Shown: in pieces, positions 46,519-58,200 of the stretch
Position numbering within the stretch: position 1 is the stretch's first letter
How the letters are laid out: each line of letters starts with the position of its first letter
NCBI GenBank assembly: GCA_015680685.1
Contig: MNCI01015029.1
Location: 595,918 to 659,917, forward strand
DNA length: 64,000 bases
Reading direction: 5' to 3'
DNA from: Gnetum montanum
Taxonomy: Eukaryota > Streptophyta > Gnetopsida > Gnetales > Gnetaceae
Notes under the pieces: model-generated
The model's input: only the letters and a program-made list of their open reading frames with translations
The model's database searches: none
What the model was told of the DNA's origin: nothing
Made by a program: the position numbers and the translations under genes

Positions 46519-49074
46519 ATGGAAATCCATCACGATCTCTCCACGCCTTTAGCTCTAACAGGTCCATATGGTAAGCTCATGAGACAATTGAACCCAAACC
46601 TGATCGACTAGGAATCAACCATAGCTAGCACTATAGCAGCCTTAGAAGCATCCCCAGACTGGCCTGAGGATCTGGCCTGAACCCTAGACTTAGAGGCCAG
46701 GGATGTAACCGAGGATCCTCTTGTTGAGATGCCTGTGACCACGTCCAAGGGGGAGGTAAAAATGTTAAAGCTTAGCTCCCTCCTAGATGCGCAGACGCAC
46801 GAAAACATAGCCAAGATTCTACAAGACAACATCAATGTTTTTACATGGTCATACAATGACATGCTGAGTTTAGATCTGTGGCTGATACAGCACAACATTG
46901 TCCTAGACCCGCGCATGAAGGTAGTCAAGCAGAAAGCTCATAGGGTCAAACCTGAAATTGCACTAGTCATGAGGGATGAAATCACCAAGCTATACCAAGC
47001 TAGTTTCATCTACGTGGATGATTACTTGAAATGGGTGTCCAACATCATTGTGGTTTCGAAGAAAATGGGAGGAATACGAATCTGTATAGACTTCCGAGAT
47101 CTGAATAAGGCAACGATCAAGGACAATTTCCCACTTCCAAACATCGATCAACTTATCAAGACCACGGCTAGTCATGCTTTGTTATCCTTCATGGATGGTT
47201 TCTCCAAATACAACCAAATCCACATTGACTTAGAGCATCAGCTAAAAACAACCTTCATGACCCCATGGGGTACCTTTTGTTACACCATGATGCCTTTCGA
47301 GCTCAAGAATGCCAGAGCAACCTACAAACGAGCCATGACCTACATCTTCAATGACTACATCCTAGAAACATTAAACGACTACGTGGATGATATAGCAATC
47401 AAGTCCAAGAAGGTAGCTAATCACCCATGCGATCTAGGGATAGTTCTTAAGTGTTGTCAAATGCACGACTTGTGCCTTAATCCTAAGAAATGCTTCTTCG
47501 AGGTGAAAATTGGACACATGTTAGGGTTTGTAGTATTGGAGGCTAGGATATAGGTGGACCCTGACAAAGTTAAGACCATCATCAACCTAGCACCTCCTAC
47601 AAACCTTTAGGAGTTACGTGGATTACAAGATAGGTTGAACTTCATTTGAAGATTTATAGCAAGGTTAACTGACAAGTTAACCCCATGCAACATCTTCTAA
47701 AGAAGGGGATTAACTTCGAGTGGAAGACTCAGTGTCAACAGGCCTTCGACAACCTGAAGAAGGAGCTTTTTCACCTCCTAACTGTGCATCCTCCACAGAG
47801 GGATAAGCCTTTTCTCATCTACCTTGCCATCTCCAAGACATCTATCGCAACACTACTATGTCAGAAACGAGACGAAGGATCTAAGATACCAGTGTATTAT
47901 CTGAGTCATGCCCTCATAGCACATGAGGCAAAATACAATGAAGTGGAGAGGAATTGCCTTGCCTTAGTGTTTGTCCTAAAAAAGTGGAGGCACTACCTAT
48001 TTTACATTACAACTAACATCATTTGCAAAAGCAACATACTTCGGGTTATTACTAACAACCTATACGAAAGTAGCCAAATAGCCCAGTGGAAAGCAATAAC
48101 CGCAGAGTTCAACTTACACTATGTGAGTCAATCATCGACAAAGGGTTAAGCCCTAGCAATCCAACTCACAGCCTTACCCGTCGAAGACCATGCAACCATA
48201 GATCCTAAATTCCCAGACGAGCATGTTGGCACTGTCAACATCGTCCCATCGCATCTCGACACTACTTTACACTTCAACGGTGCCTCAACCGCTTGAGGAG
48301 GTAGTGCAACTGCAGTCATCACGTTCCCCTCTGGGGAAATGCACTTGTCTGCTTATCATTTTGCATTCCCCTGCACCAACAACATGGTAGAGTATGAGGG
48401 GTTACTCAAAGGCCTCTTAGCTGCCCAAGCACTGTGCATACAACACTTGGCAATCCGCGGTGATTCACAACTAGTTGTGAATCAAATCACCAAGGTTTAC
48501 ACCTGTAAAGCTATGCATTTGCAATCCTACTGCGATCTAGCAAAAGGCCTGCTTAAGCAATTCGCAAACACAGATGTGCAACATGTGCCATGCAATGAGA
48601 ACACCATGGCAGATGCCTTAGTAACCCTTACCTTAAATATTTCACCACACTCGTTTGCAAGTCTGCCAACTTCGATTATCAAATGCACTAAGCCTATCAC
48701 TCAGGTGGGACATGTGGCCCCTGTCAATGCTACAAGTACCCAGGAGTGGTACACCAACATTAAAGCCTACCTATAACATGGCAAACCCCCAATTGGATTG
48801 ACACCTACCTAGAGAGATGCAATCTGCAAGGATGCCCGGTAATATATGCTCATGGGAAATGGTGCCCTGTGTAGGCATTTCTACGACGGGATATTTCTGG
48901 CATGTGTGGGTGGGGAGCAAGTGCAAAAGGTAGTTAACGAAGTGTATGAACAACTATGTGGTGGACACATAGCACCTAGGGCTATGGCTGCAAAAATTAG
49001 ATGCCTAGGGTACTATTGGATCCACATGGAGTGTGACTGCTTGTCAAAAGTCAAGACATGTTACACATGCCAAA
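46519..49074 (+). pseudogene. pol: pol of element A, truncated in the integrase by element D
   Basis: RT runs from LDLWLIQHNIVLDP to FMTPWGTFCYTMMPF, with YVDD at 47390-47401 and LNPKKCFFEVKIGHMLGF. RNase H 1 has YLAISKTSIATLLCQKR and EAKYNEVERNCLALVF. RNase H 2 has FNGAS (a Gly-to-Asn type change from FDGAS removes the first catalytic Asp), TNNMVEYEGLL, GDSQLVVNQI and NTMADALVTL. The integrase zinc part (GGHIAPRAMAAKIR, CYTCQM) is cut at 49075 by LTR D. Breaks include TGA at about 46678, TAG at 47551-47553, a frameshift near 47680, and TAA at about 48147. The remainder must lie right of the nested insertions, outside the window. Confidence 0.85.
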
Positions 49075-49777
49075 TGTAGTGACCGAAAAAGTTGACGACT
49101 AGAAAAAACACCAAGGGGTCATTGGCCATTGACAGCCTCGACCCCATATCCATGGGAGGGCCATGCTGGATGGAATGGATACGGGGTGCCTTGAACGATT
49201 TGGTTGATCAGACATGGACTTAGTCAGTGTCTATATAACCTTTTGCAATGTGTGATTTGAAAATGAGGCTGATAATGCAAAGTAATGTTTAAATGTAAAA
49301 GAGATAGAAAGCAATATAAAATGCAGTAATAAGCATGAAGAAAAGTAAAATGCAGTTAGAAAAATGCACCGCTCTGAAGCTACAACTTTGCTCTGTCAAG
49401 ATGGATACAGTCAGTTGCATAGCACTGGGAAGTGCAAAGATCCTGAGAGTAACCAAGGTGTGTAGAGCAGAAAGGCTGTGTGCTTGGGCACTGACTCAGG
49501 GGCTAACAATGCAGAAATTCTACCAAGGTAGTAGAAAAGAGCAGAATAAGATGCCAACAGGGAGTGCTAACTATTTACTGTGTCAAACAGAAAGCTTACA
49601 ATGCTAAAAGTTATAATGCTAACTTGCTTATCAGCCAACAAAATTGTTAGCCGACCAAATTTCTCAAAAACCTGGAACCCGAAAGTGCGAAAAGGGAGCC
49701 ACAGTGCCAGAAGTCAGAAGCCGAAAGCCAAAAGCTCAAAAAAAAGCTAGAAGCCCTTTTAGTGTTGTTCATTGGGG

Positions 49778-49785
49778 TATTTATA
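49778..49785 (-). promoter_or_regulatory. TATA box of LTR D
   Basis: Minus-strand TATAAATA followed by CCCCAATGA, identical in context to LTR A. Confidence 0.75.
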
Positions 49786-50040
49786 AGACCAAGGGCATGT
49801 GAAAGGGGCAGTTTGGATGCCACATCCCTTGGGCCCACACTAACCTATCTGTGTTGCACATGTCTGCATGACCATTAGGCGAACCTGTCATGTTGTAATT
49901 ACGGGCCTGCCACATCGTAATTGCGCCATCAGAGAAATGGTCAATTATGTGAGGTGCATTAATGTCGCGTAATTGCTCATTATGTCTTGCCATGCTTTGT
50001 AGCATAGCACTTGACGTAGTGTAGCATCTTGTTATGTTGT

Positions 50041-50065
50041 GCTATGCTACGTAGTGTAGCATAGC
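50041..50065. promoter_or_regulatory. LTR D hairpin, 10-bp perfect arms
   Basis: GCTATGCTAC and GTAGCATAGC enclose GTAGT. This is one of several palindromes at matching places in LTR A, C and D. Confidence 0.7.
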
Positions 50066-50439
50066 GTAACCGTCAGCTTGAAGCAAAGAATTTGCGTTGT
50101 GTTTTGCTTCATGCATTGAAAACCTTCACAGTGTTGTGATTTCTAGTCACAGATTTTCTACGCTATGCTATACTATGTAGCGTATCCTAGCGTAGCAGCC
50201 GTCCTTAGTTGCAAAAATGTTTCCAATCTGCAAAATTTGCTTTTTGCACTGTGAAACTTGTGAACTTGCTGATCCTACCCTTTAAGTTTCCTTCTGTCAC
50301 TTCCATAGAATTGCTACGCCTCACTACGCCATGTAGCTCAACGTAATGTAGCAGCAGACATGGTCCGCCACTTCCTAACGGAAAGAGACATTGCTGAAGG
50401 ACTTGAAGTCGGGCGAGGGGGCTATCTGTCTAGCTTTTG

Positions 50440-50472
50440 CTACACTATGCTACACTGCATAGCATAGTGTAG
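50440..50472. promoter_or_regulatory. LTR D hairpin, 13-bp perfect arms
   Basis: CTACACTATGCTA (50440-50452) and TAGCATAGTGTAG (50460-50472) enclose a 7-base loop. The matching hairpin in LTR C (near 56971-57003) has two paired changes, which preserve base pairing. Confidence 0.75.
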
Positions 50473-50818
50473 TGTGGCACTTCATTCTGCAATCGCTTTC
50501 TAAAGCTTGCTACACTACATAGCGAGGTGTAGCATAGCGTAGCAAACTTTGTGACCTAGAAAACTTGTTGAACTTTTTCGCACTTCCTGAGTGTTGCTGT
50601 CAACTCCATGCATCTCTTCTGAGTAACCTGTCGGATGGGTAAACTACTTAGGTGGATAGGCAGGATGATCCATAGAGCCTGTTTACACCTAAAGTAGAAA
50701 ATTTGCCGAACTGGCTGGCTTGAATTCATAGTGTTCTCCTCCCGAGGAACTACCGTAACATTGCACATATTGCAAAGCCTGGTGAAGCAGGCATGCCTTC
50801 AAATTTTGGGGTGTTTCA

Positions 50819-50832
50819 TTGGTCCCTCTTTG
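50819..50832 (-). promoter_or_regulatory. Polypurine tract of element D
   Basis: Minus strand CAAAGAGGGACCAA directly before the LTR start. Confidence 0.8.
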
Positions 50833-51869
50833 TCGATGTTTGGAGGATGGGCTTGATAGACGTTGATAAAGAATACGAAACACTACGGAAGGAAAAATGC
50901 TAACATTATCACTTGGTGGACGTCGGGACACCGCTTGGCTACGCTTGAGAGTGTTTCATTGGAGGGAAGAGGTGAAGTAGGGAGGAAGGAGGCATAGGAG
51001 AAGGAAAAATATGAGGTTTAGCCAAGTCCTTCATCAAAGTGCTTATGAGGGAGTCTTTTGTATTTTCATCTTTTCTTTCGCTGACCTTCGACCTCCCATA
51101 GGACAGGTGTCTTTCCTAGGATGAGTTGTGTTACATCCGTGTAGGGTTTCGACCTGCCTACAGATGCTTCCATGCAGCGAGCTGTGTTATGCACGTGATG
51201 GAATCTGCATTGATGCTTCCCATGCGATGAGCTATGTTACGCACGTCATGAGACTTGCACTTCTGAAGTAGCCAAGCTAGTCGAGGAACTCAATTCGTGA
51301 CGCAGTAGAATTTGTTGCTGTCGTAAGATGTACCCTCAACTAGTGAGGACAAAGGCCTTGCTAGTTGTGGACGTTGGTGAAGCTCTTGGACATCATTGCT
51401 AGCGTACGATGTCCAATGCAGGAAGGCCGATAGCGGCCTTGGTAGCATCGGCATGGAGGAACTAATCTTGAAGGAGTGAGGAGTCCCTATGAGTGCGAAT
51501 GCTCTGGAATCCCTGCTGAAGGCATGCATTCTCAGTTCAGCTATGGCATCAACTACCACATAGCTAAATGTCGTGTGACCTCAGGCATCGGTAGGGAGCT
51601 GGAGGATAATAATATTATGGCTGGGCATCAATAATGTTGGGACTCCAGCGGTGGGCACTGACCAAGGAGCTACTGTCAAGGCGATGGGCCATGGTGACAA
51701 TAGGTCTGGAGGGTCAGCGTAATGCCATGGGTGGTGGCATCGCATACATTCCAAATCACATTCCCATTGTGTCGTGAATCGCATTCTAGAGCTGCAATGT
51801 CCCACCCTCACGTCGACACTGCACACGCTTGCTTGATGTGGTACTTGGCATGGATGCATGCTGGGGATG
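50833..51869 (-). other. 3' untranslated internal region of element D
   Basis: Aligns with 57366-58200 of element C. Both carry the motif of a short sequence near ACAGATGCTT and GCAGCGAG or GCAGTGAG, repeated with slight changes (51160-51250). Short frames here are not supported as genes. Confidence 0.6.
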
Positions 51870-52200
51870 TGATGCGAACCTAGTTTAAGATCCTGGTAGA
51901 CCGTGTGCTGGTTTAGGGTCCTAGTGGACTACTATGCTGGTTTAAGGTCCCAATAGATCGTACATGCTAGTTTAAAGTCATGGCAAATGTGTCGTGCCAG
52001 TTTATAGTCATAGAGGACTAGCTGTGCTAGTTTTACGTTGTACCAAATGGTTGTCGCCAGTTTATCATCACAGTGGATGCTGCTCGTTGTCACTAGTTTA
52101 ACATCATTGCGGACGCTGCTCGATCCCGCTATTTTAACGACATTGCAGACGCTACTCAATGTTGTTGCCAATTTAACATCATAGCGAATGGTGCTTGCTG
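51870..52200. repeat. Spacer minisatellite S6 (element D, after pol)
   Basis: Irregular units of about 35-40 bp with the core CTAGTTTAA or CCAGTTTA, which on the minus strand is TTAAACTAG or TAAACTGG. It occupies the same place as S5 in element B, just after pol. Confidence 0.75.
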
Positions 52201-52224
52201 TCGTTGTGCCTTAGATGTAGTATA

Positions 52225-55200
52225 GCTTGAGGTATGATTGATTCACCAGGTTGGTAAAATCGTTGTCGTTCATGTCTACCAACTTGAAGGCTCCATTCCT
52301 GAAGCCTTTAGTGACCAAGTAAGGGCCTTCCTAGTTGCCTGAGAATTCTCTCACGTGCTCACAGACGGTCTTGAGGACGAGGTCTTCCTTCTGCACTGGC
52401 CGTCAATGCGGGTCTACATGGTGCTTTTGCTACTGCTTGCTCTGGTAGTGCTCTACGCATTTCAGCATCTACGCGCGCTCCTCCTCTACTAAGTTAAGGT
52501 CAATGATCCACGACTTGTTGTTCTGGGCTTCACTTACAACATCTGAGAGGATCATCCAAGGTGAAGTTACCTGCAACTCAAGATGCAACACAGCTTCAAA
52601 TCCATAAATAAGGCTGTAAGAAGTCTTATTTGTCGTGGTTCTGCATGTCATTCTGTAGGCCCATAGAACGTAGAGGATTTTCTCATGCCACTGCCTCTTG
52701 CTATTGCTAAGCATCCACCTCAACAAGTTGATGATGGACTTATTTGTAGCCTCCACCTATCCATTTGTGTGCGGGTAGTACGAAGAGGAGAATGATTGCT
52801 TGATGCCTAGGTTGCTGTAGAAGGTTCATGTTTCTGTACTACTGAATTGTGGTCCATTGTCGGTCACAATAGTCATTGGAAGCCCAAACCTCATCACGAT
52901 GTTGTCCAGGATGAAATGGAAAACTTGCTGAGATGTCATTTTTCTCAAGGGAATAGCTTCCATCCACTTAGTAAAATACTCAGTGGTAGTGATAATGAAG
53001 CTATGCCCTAAGGAGGATTTAGGTGTGATAGGTCCTATGAGGTCTAGTCCCCATCGTTGGAAAGGTCATGTGATTTGCGTTGGATGCAAGTCCGTAGGTG
53101 AGACGTGTATGAGACTTGCGTATCTCTAGCATGTGTCACATGTCTTGACTTTTGATAAGCAATCACGCTTCATGTGCGATCAATAGTACCTAGGCATCCA
53201 AGTTTCGTAGCCATAGCCCTGGGTGCTATGTGTCCACCACATAGTCCTTCATGCACTTCATTAACTACCTTCTACACCTACTCTCCACCCATGCATGCCA
53301 GCAATATCCCATCGTAGGAGCATTGGCACAGGGCATCATTTCCCATGAGCATATATTGTTGGGCACGCTTACGGATTGCATCTATCTAGGTAGATGTTAG
53401 TGCACTTGGGGGTTTTCCATGTTGTACGTAGGTTTTAATGTTAGCATACCACTCCTAGGTATCGGTAGCACTAATAGAGGCCACATGTCCCGCCTAAGTG
53501 ATAGGTTCAGTACATTTGACAATCGTAGTCGGCAAACTTGCGAATGAGTGTGGTGGAATGTTTAATGCAAGGGTGGCTAAGGCATCTGCCACGGTGTTCT
53601 CATTGCGTGGCACGTGTTGCACATCTATGGTTACAAATTTCTTAAGCATGCTTTTTGCTAGGTTGCAGTAGGGTTGCAGGTGCGTAGCTTTGTAGGCGTA
53701 GACCCCGGTGATTTGATTCACAACTAGTTGTGAATCACCACAGATTGCCAAGTGTTGTATGCATAGTGCTTGGGTAGCTAAGAGGCCTCTAAGTAGCCCC
53801 TTGTACTCTTCCACATTGTTGGTGTAGGGGAACTTAAAACGATAAGTAGACGGGTGCATTTCCCTAGAGGGAAACATAATGATGGCATGTCCACTACCTC
53901 CTTGTGCGGTTGAAGCACCGTCGAAGTGTAAGGTAGCTTCTAGGTGCGAGGGGATGACGTTGATAGTGCCAATGTGTTCAGCCGAGAATTCGAGGTCTAT
54001 GGTTGCATGGTCATCGACGTGTGAGGCTGTCAGCTATGTTGCTATGGCTTGACCCTTGGTCAACAATTGGCTTACATAGGGTAGGTCGAACTCTATGGTT
54101 ATCGCTCTCCATCGGGCTATTCTACTACTTTCATACAGGTTGTTAGTAATAGCCCGGAGTATGTTGCTCTTGCAAATGATGTTGACTGCAATACAAAATA
54201 GATAGTGCCTCGTGAGGCAATGCCTCTCTACTTTGTTGTATTTCACCTCATGTGCTATTAATACATGACTCAGGTAATACATTGGTATCTCAGATCCGTC
54301 GTTTCATTTCTGACATAGCAATGCTGCGATAGATGTGTCAGAGGTGGCAAGGTAGATGAAGAAAGGCTTATCCCTTTGTGGTGGATGCATAATTGGGAGG
54401 TGCGAAAGCTCTTTATTCAAGTCATCGAAGGCTTGTTGACACTGGGTTGTCCACTTGAAGTCAACCCCCTTCTTTAGAAGATGTTTCATGGGGTGTAACT
54501 TGTTAATCAACTTTGCTATGAACCTTCAGATGAATTGTACCCTACCTTGCAAGCCACATAACTCCTTAAGATTTGTAGGAGGTGCCAGGTTGACGATGGG
54601 CTTGACTTTGTGAGGGTCCACCCTTATTCCAGCCTTTGACACCACAAACCCTAACATGCGTCCGATTTTCACACCGAAGACACACTTCTTAGGATTAAGG
54701 CAGAGATCATGCATTTGACAACATTTGAGGACTACCGCTAGATCACGTGGGTGATCAGTTGCCTCTTTGGACTTGACTACTATATCATCCATGTAGTCAT
54801 TTAACGTTTCTAGGATGTAGTCACTGAAGATGTAGGTCATGGTTTGCTGGTAAGTTGTTCCAGCATTCTTGAGCCCAAAAGGCATCATGGTGTAATAGAA
54901 GGTTCCCCATGAGGTGATGAAGGTCATTGTTAGCTGATGCTCTGGGTTGATGTGAATTTGGTTGTAGCTGAAAAATCCATCCATGAAGGATAATAGGGCA
55001 TGACCAACCATAGTGTCAATGAGTTGATCGATGCTTGGAAGTGGGAAATCATCTTTGATCGTCACCTTGTTTAGATCCCGAAATTCTATGCAGATTCGTA
55101 TTCCTCCCGTTTTCTTAGAAACCACGACGATGTTGGACACCCATTCTAAATAATCAACTACATGGATGAAACCAGCTTGGTATAGCTTGGTGATTTCATC

Positions 55201-55657
55201 CCTCATGGCTAGTGCGACTTCTAGTTTGACTCTGCGAGCCTTCTGCTTGACTACCTTCACATGCGGGGTCTAGGACGATGTTGTGCTATATTAGCCTCGG
55301 ATCTAAACCCCGCATGTCACTGAATGACCATGTGAAGAATTTGATGTTGTCTTGCAGAATCTTGGCTACGTTTTTGTGTGTCTGCGCGTCTAGGAGGGAG
55401 CTAAGTTTTAGCATTTTCACTTCCCCCTTAGACATGAGCACAGACATCTCGATGAGAAGGTCCTTAATTACATCCCTGGCCTCCAAATCTAGGGTTTAGA
55501 CTAGATGCTCGGGCAAGTCTAGGGATGTTTCTAAGGATGCTATGGTGCTAGCTGTGGTTGACCCCCAATCGATTAGGTCAAAGTTCAACTATCTTGCAAG
55601 CTTGCCATGTGGACCTGCTAAAGCCAAAGGCATGGAGAGGTCACAATGTATTTCCAT
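52225..55657 (-). pseudogene. pol: pol of element D: RT, two RNases H, integrase
   Basis: Minus-strand ATG at 55657 follows the acceptor by 12 bases. RT spans 55490 to 54526 with MKVVKQKARRVKLEVALAMR, TGGIRICIEFRDLNK, MMPFGLKNAG and YMDD (54784-54795). The motif is YVDD in A and B. RNase H 1 (54510-54034), RNase H 2 (53877-53494: TNNVEEYKGLL, GDSQLVVNQI, NTVADALATLAL) and an integrase (GGHIAPRAMATK, then frameshifts) follow. The C-terminal part is at 52756-52469 (RQWHEKILYVLWAYR, YSLIYGFEAVL). Breaks include TAG at 55286-55288, where A has CAG (LIQHN), and several frameshifts in the integrase. The RT is the best preserved of the three. Confidence 0.85.
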
Positions 55658-55668
55658 TTCTTGCACAA

Positions 55669-55690
55669 CCTGTCAAAATGAGATGAAAGC
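55669..55690 (-). promoter_or_regulatory. Splice acceptor before pol, element D
   Basis: Minus strand TTTCATCTCATTTTGACAG, with AG at 55671-55670. It is nearly identical to A and similar in kind to B. Confidence 0.7.
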
Positions 55691-56366
55691 CCAGGTAAGA
55701 GGCACCTGTTGGTAGTGGTTGTGTATGTAGCAACCAAAAATGTCGATGGCTAGAAAACACCGAGGGATCAGCGGGCGCGATAGTTTTGACCCTGTATCTG
55801 TGGGAGGATGGTGCTGGGTGTGTGCAGATATGGGGTACCCTGAATGGTCTAGTTGTCAGACAGAGACTTAGTTGGCATCTATATAGCAGAGAATGGGGTA
55901 CCCTGAATGGTCTAGTTGTCAGACAGAGCCTTTTACAACGTGTAATTTGAAAACGAGAATGAAAGTACGAAGTAATGCTTAAATGTAAATAAGGCAGAGA
56001 ACAATGTAAAACATAGTAATAAGAAGGAAACAAAGTGAAATGCAGTTACAAAAATGCATCACTCCGAAGCTACAAGCTTGCTCTGTCAAGATGGGTACAG
56101 TCGGTTGCACAGCATTGAGGAGTGTAGAGATCCTGAGAGTAACGAGGGCATGTAGAGAAAAACTGTGGTGTGCTTGGGTGCGGACTTGGGAGCTGACACT
56201 GTGAAAATTCTACCAAGGTGGTAGAAAGGAGACATAACAAGATGTTAGCTGAAAATGCTAACTATTTGCAATGTCAAACAGAAAGCTTACAATGCTCAAT
56301 GCTCAATGTTACAATGCTTTTTTTTAGAACATCCAGGGCCAACCTTTCGAGCGTTGCACATTGGGA

Positions 56367-56374
56367 TATTTATA
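56367..56374 (-). promoter_or_regulatory. TATA box of LTR C
   Basis: TATAAATA on the minus strand, followed by TCCCAATG. Conserved in LTR A and D. Confidence 0.7.
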
Positions 56375-56692
56375 GGGCTAAAGGGCACGCAAAAGGGATA
56401 GTTTGGATGCCACATGCCTTGGGCCCATGTTGACTTGCTTGTGTTGCATGTGCCATGCATGACCGTTGGACCTGTATGACTATTGTAATGCAAGCCTACA
56501 ATGTCGTAATTGTGAGCTTGCAACACCGTAATTGCACTGTCAGCATCTCGAGATGTGTACCAATGGTCCAATTAGGTGAAGTGCATTGATGTCGCAAAAC
56601 CACCTACATGCTTTGCTGTGCTTCATAGCATAGCATGCTCAATGTGTTGTAGCATTGTGTCGTTCCTTCTACTGCATGTGTGTTGCATACTT

Positions 56693-56722
56693 GCTACGCT
56701 ATGCTATGCTATGTAGCGTAGC
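56693..56722. promoter_or_regulatory. LTR C hairpin of GCTACGCTA/TAGCGTAGC words
   Basis: GCTACGCTA (56693-56701) and TAGCGTAGC (56714-56722) are perfect complements. Additional GCTATG words lie in the loop. Confidence 0.65.
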
Positions 56723-57351
56723 GTAGCGACTGGCCTTAGTCGCAAAAACTTTGCCAATCTGCGAACTTTACTTCCTGCACTGCAGGACTTGCGATCTTGC
56801 TGATCTTACACTTTGAGTTACCTTTTGTCACCTCCATAGAATTGCCACACCTTGCTGCATCATGTAGCTCAGTGTGGCATAGTAGCAGACATGGTCCACC
56901 ATTTTTTGATGGAAAGAGACATCGCTAAAGGACTTGAAGTCAGGCGAAGGGACCAACCGTGTAGTTTTTACTACGCTGTGCTACGCTGCATAGCACAGCA
57001 TAGCATAGCACTAAGTTCTACGATCGTTTTCTGAAGCTTTCTATGCTACATAGCGAGGTGTGGTGTAGCATAGTAGACTTCGTGACTTAGAAAACTTGCC
57101 TAATTGTTTCATGCATCCTGAGTGCTACTGTTGACTTCGCGCATCGCTTCTGAACAGGTTGTCAGCTGAGCACACTACTTGGGTGGACAGGCAGGATGAT
57201 CCGTGGAGCCTATTTCTACCTAAAGTAGAAAATTTTCCGAACTGGCTGACTTGAATTCAGAGCGTTCTCCTCCCAAAGAATTACCATAGCGCTGCGCGAA
57301 TTGCAAGGCCTGGTGAAGCAAGAATGACTTCAAATTTTTTGGGATGTTTCA

Positions 57352-57365
57352 TTTACCCCTCTTTG
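57352..57365 (-). promoter_or_regulatory. Polypurine tract of element C
   Basis: Minus strand CAAAGAGGGGTAAA directly before LTR start TGAAACATCCC. Confidence 0.75.
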
Positions 57366-58200
57366 TCGACGTTTGGAGAATGGGCTCGATAGACGTTGAC
57401 AAAGAATAAGAAACACCACAGAAGGTAAAATGCTGAGGCTGTCACTCAATGAGTGTTGAGACATCGCTTGGCTGCACTTGAGAGTGTTGCATTGGAGTGA
57501 AAAGACGAAGCAGGGAGGAAGGAGGCACAAAAGAAGGAAAAAGATGAGGTTTAGCTGAATCCCTCATCAGAGTGCTCATGAGGGAGTCATATGCATTTTC
57601 ATCTTTGCTTCCACTAACCTTTGACCTCCTGTAGGACATGTGTCTTTCCCAAGATGAGTTGCGTTACATCTATGTAGGGTTTTGACCTACCTACAGATGC
57701 TTTCCATGCAGTGAGTTGCGTTACCTGCATCATGAAACTTGCATAGATGTCTCCCACGTGGCGAGTTACATTATGCACGTCATGGGAGTTGCACTTTGGA
57801 GTAGTCAAGCTAGTCGAGGCACTCACTTCGCAGCGCCATAGCATTTGCTGCTTTGGCAAGACGTACCCCCAGGGGCAAAGGTCTTGCTTGCTGTTGGCAT
57901 TGTTGAAGCTATTGGACATCGTTGCTGGTGTACGATGTCCAAAGCAAGAAGGCCAGCGGTGGCCTTGGCAGCATCGATGTGGAGGCACTAGCCTCAGAAG
58001 TGCCGCTATGAGTGCAGATGCATTGGAATCCCTATCACAGGTGTGTGTTCTTAGTTCGGCTATGGGATTAGCTACCACATAGTTGAACGCCATTGGCAGG
58101 GAGCCAGAGGATAAAAATATTGTGGTTGGCCCACAATGCTACTGGAACTGCAGCTACAGGCACTGGACAAGGAACTACCATCAAGGCAAGGGGCCATGGC
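57366..58200 (-). other. 3' untranslated internal region of element C, up to a deletion junction
   Basis: Homologous to 50833-51692 of D. Homology stops at GGGCCATGG near 58200. From there the sequence is antisense-gene coding region, so RT, RNase H, integrase, the pol spacer and the first antisense exons are missing. Confidence 0.7.

Larger units (their letters stand above)
49075..50818 (-). repeat. 3' LTR of element D
   Basis: Minus orientation: starts TGAAACACCCC (50818) and ends GGTCACTACA (49075). It follows a polypurine tract and D pol. It has a TATA box at 49778-49785 and four clusters of GCTATGC-type inverted repeats, including a perfect 13-bp hairpin at 50440-50472. The left edge lies inside the integrase of A (CAAA|TGTAGT), so D inserted there. 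Confidence 0.85.
55726..57351 (-). repeat. 3' LTR of element C
   Basis: Aligns with LTR D over its whole length (minus orientation, TGAAACATCCC to GCTACA). It contains a duplicated short phrase near 55840 and 55893 (GGGTACCCTGAATGGTCTAG). TATA box and hairpin clusters are present. It interrupts element D about 50 bases upstream of the D pol acceptor, so C is younger than D. Confidence 0.85.

Noticed and set aside
50041-50472. Hairpins as transcription terminators
   Set aside because: Intrinsic hairpin terminators are bacterial. These lie within plant LTRs and lack a following T-run.
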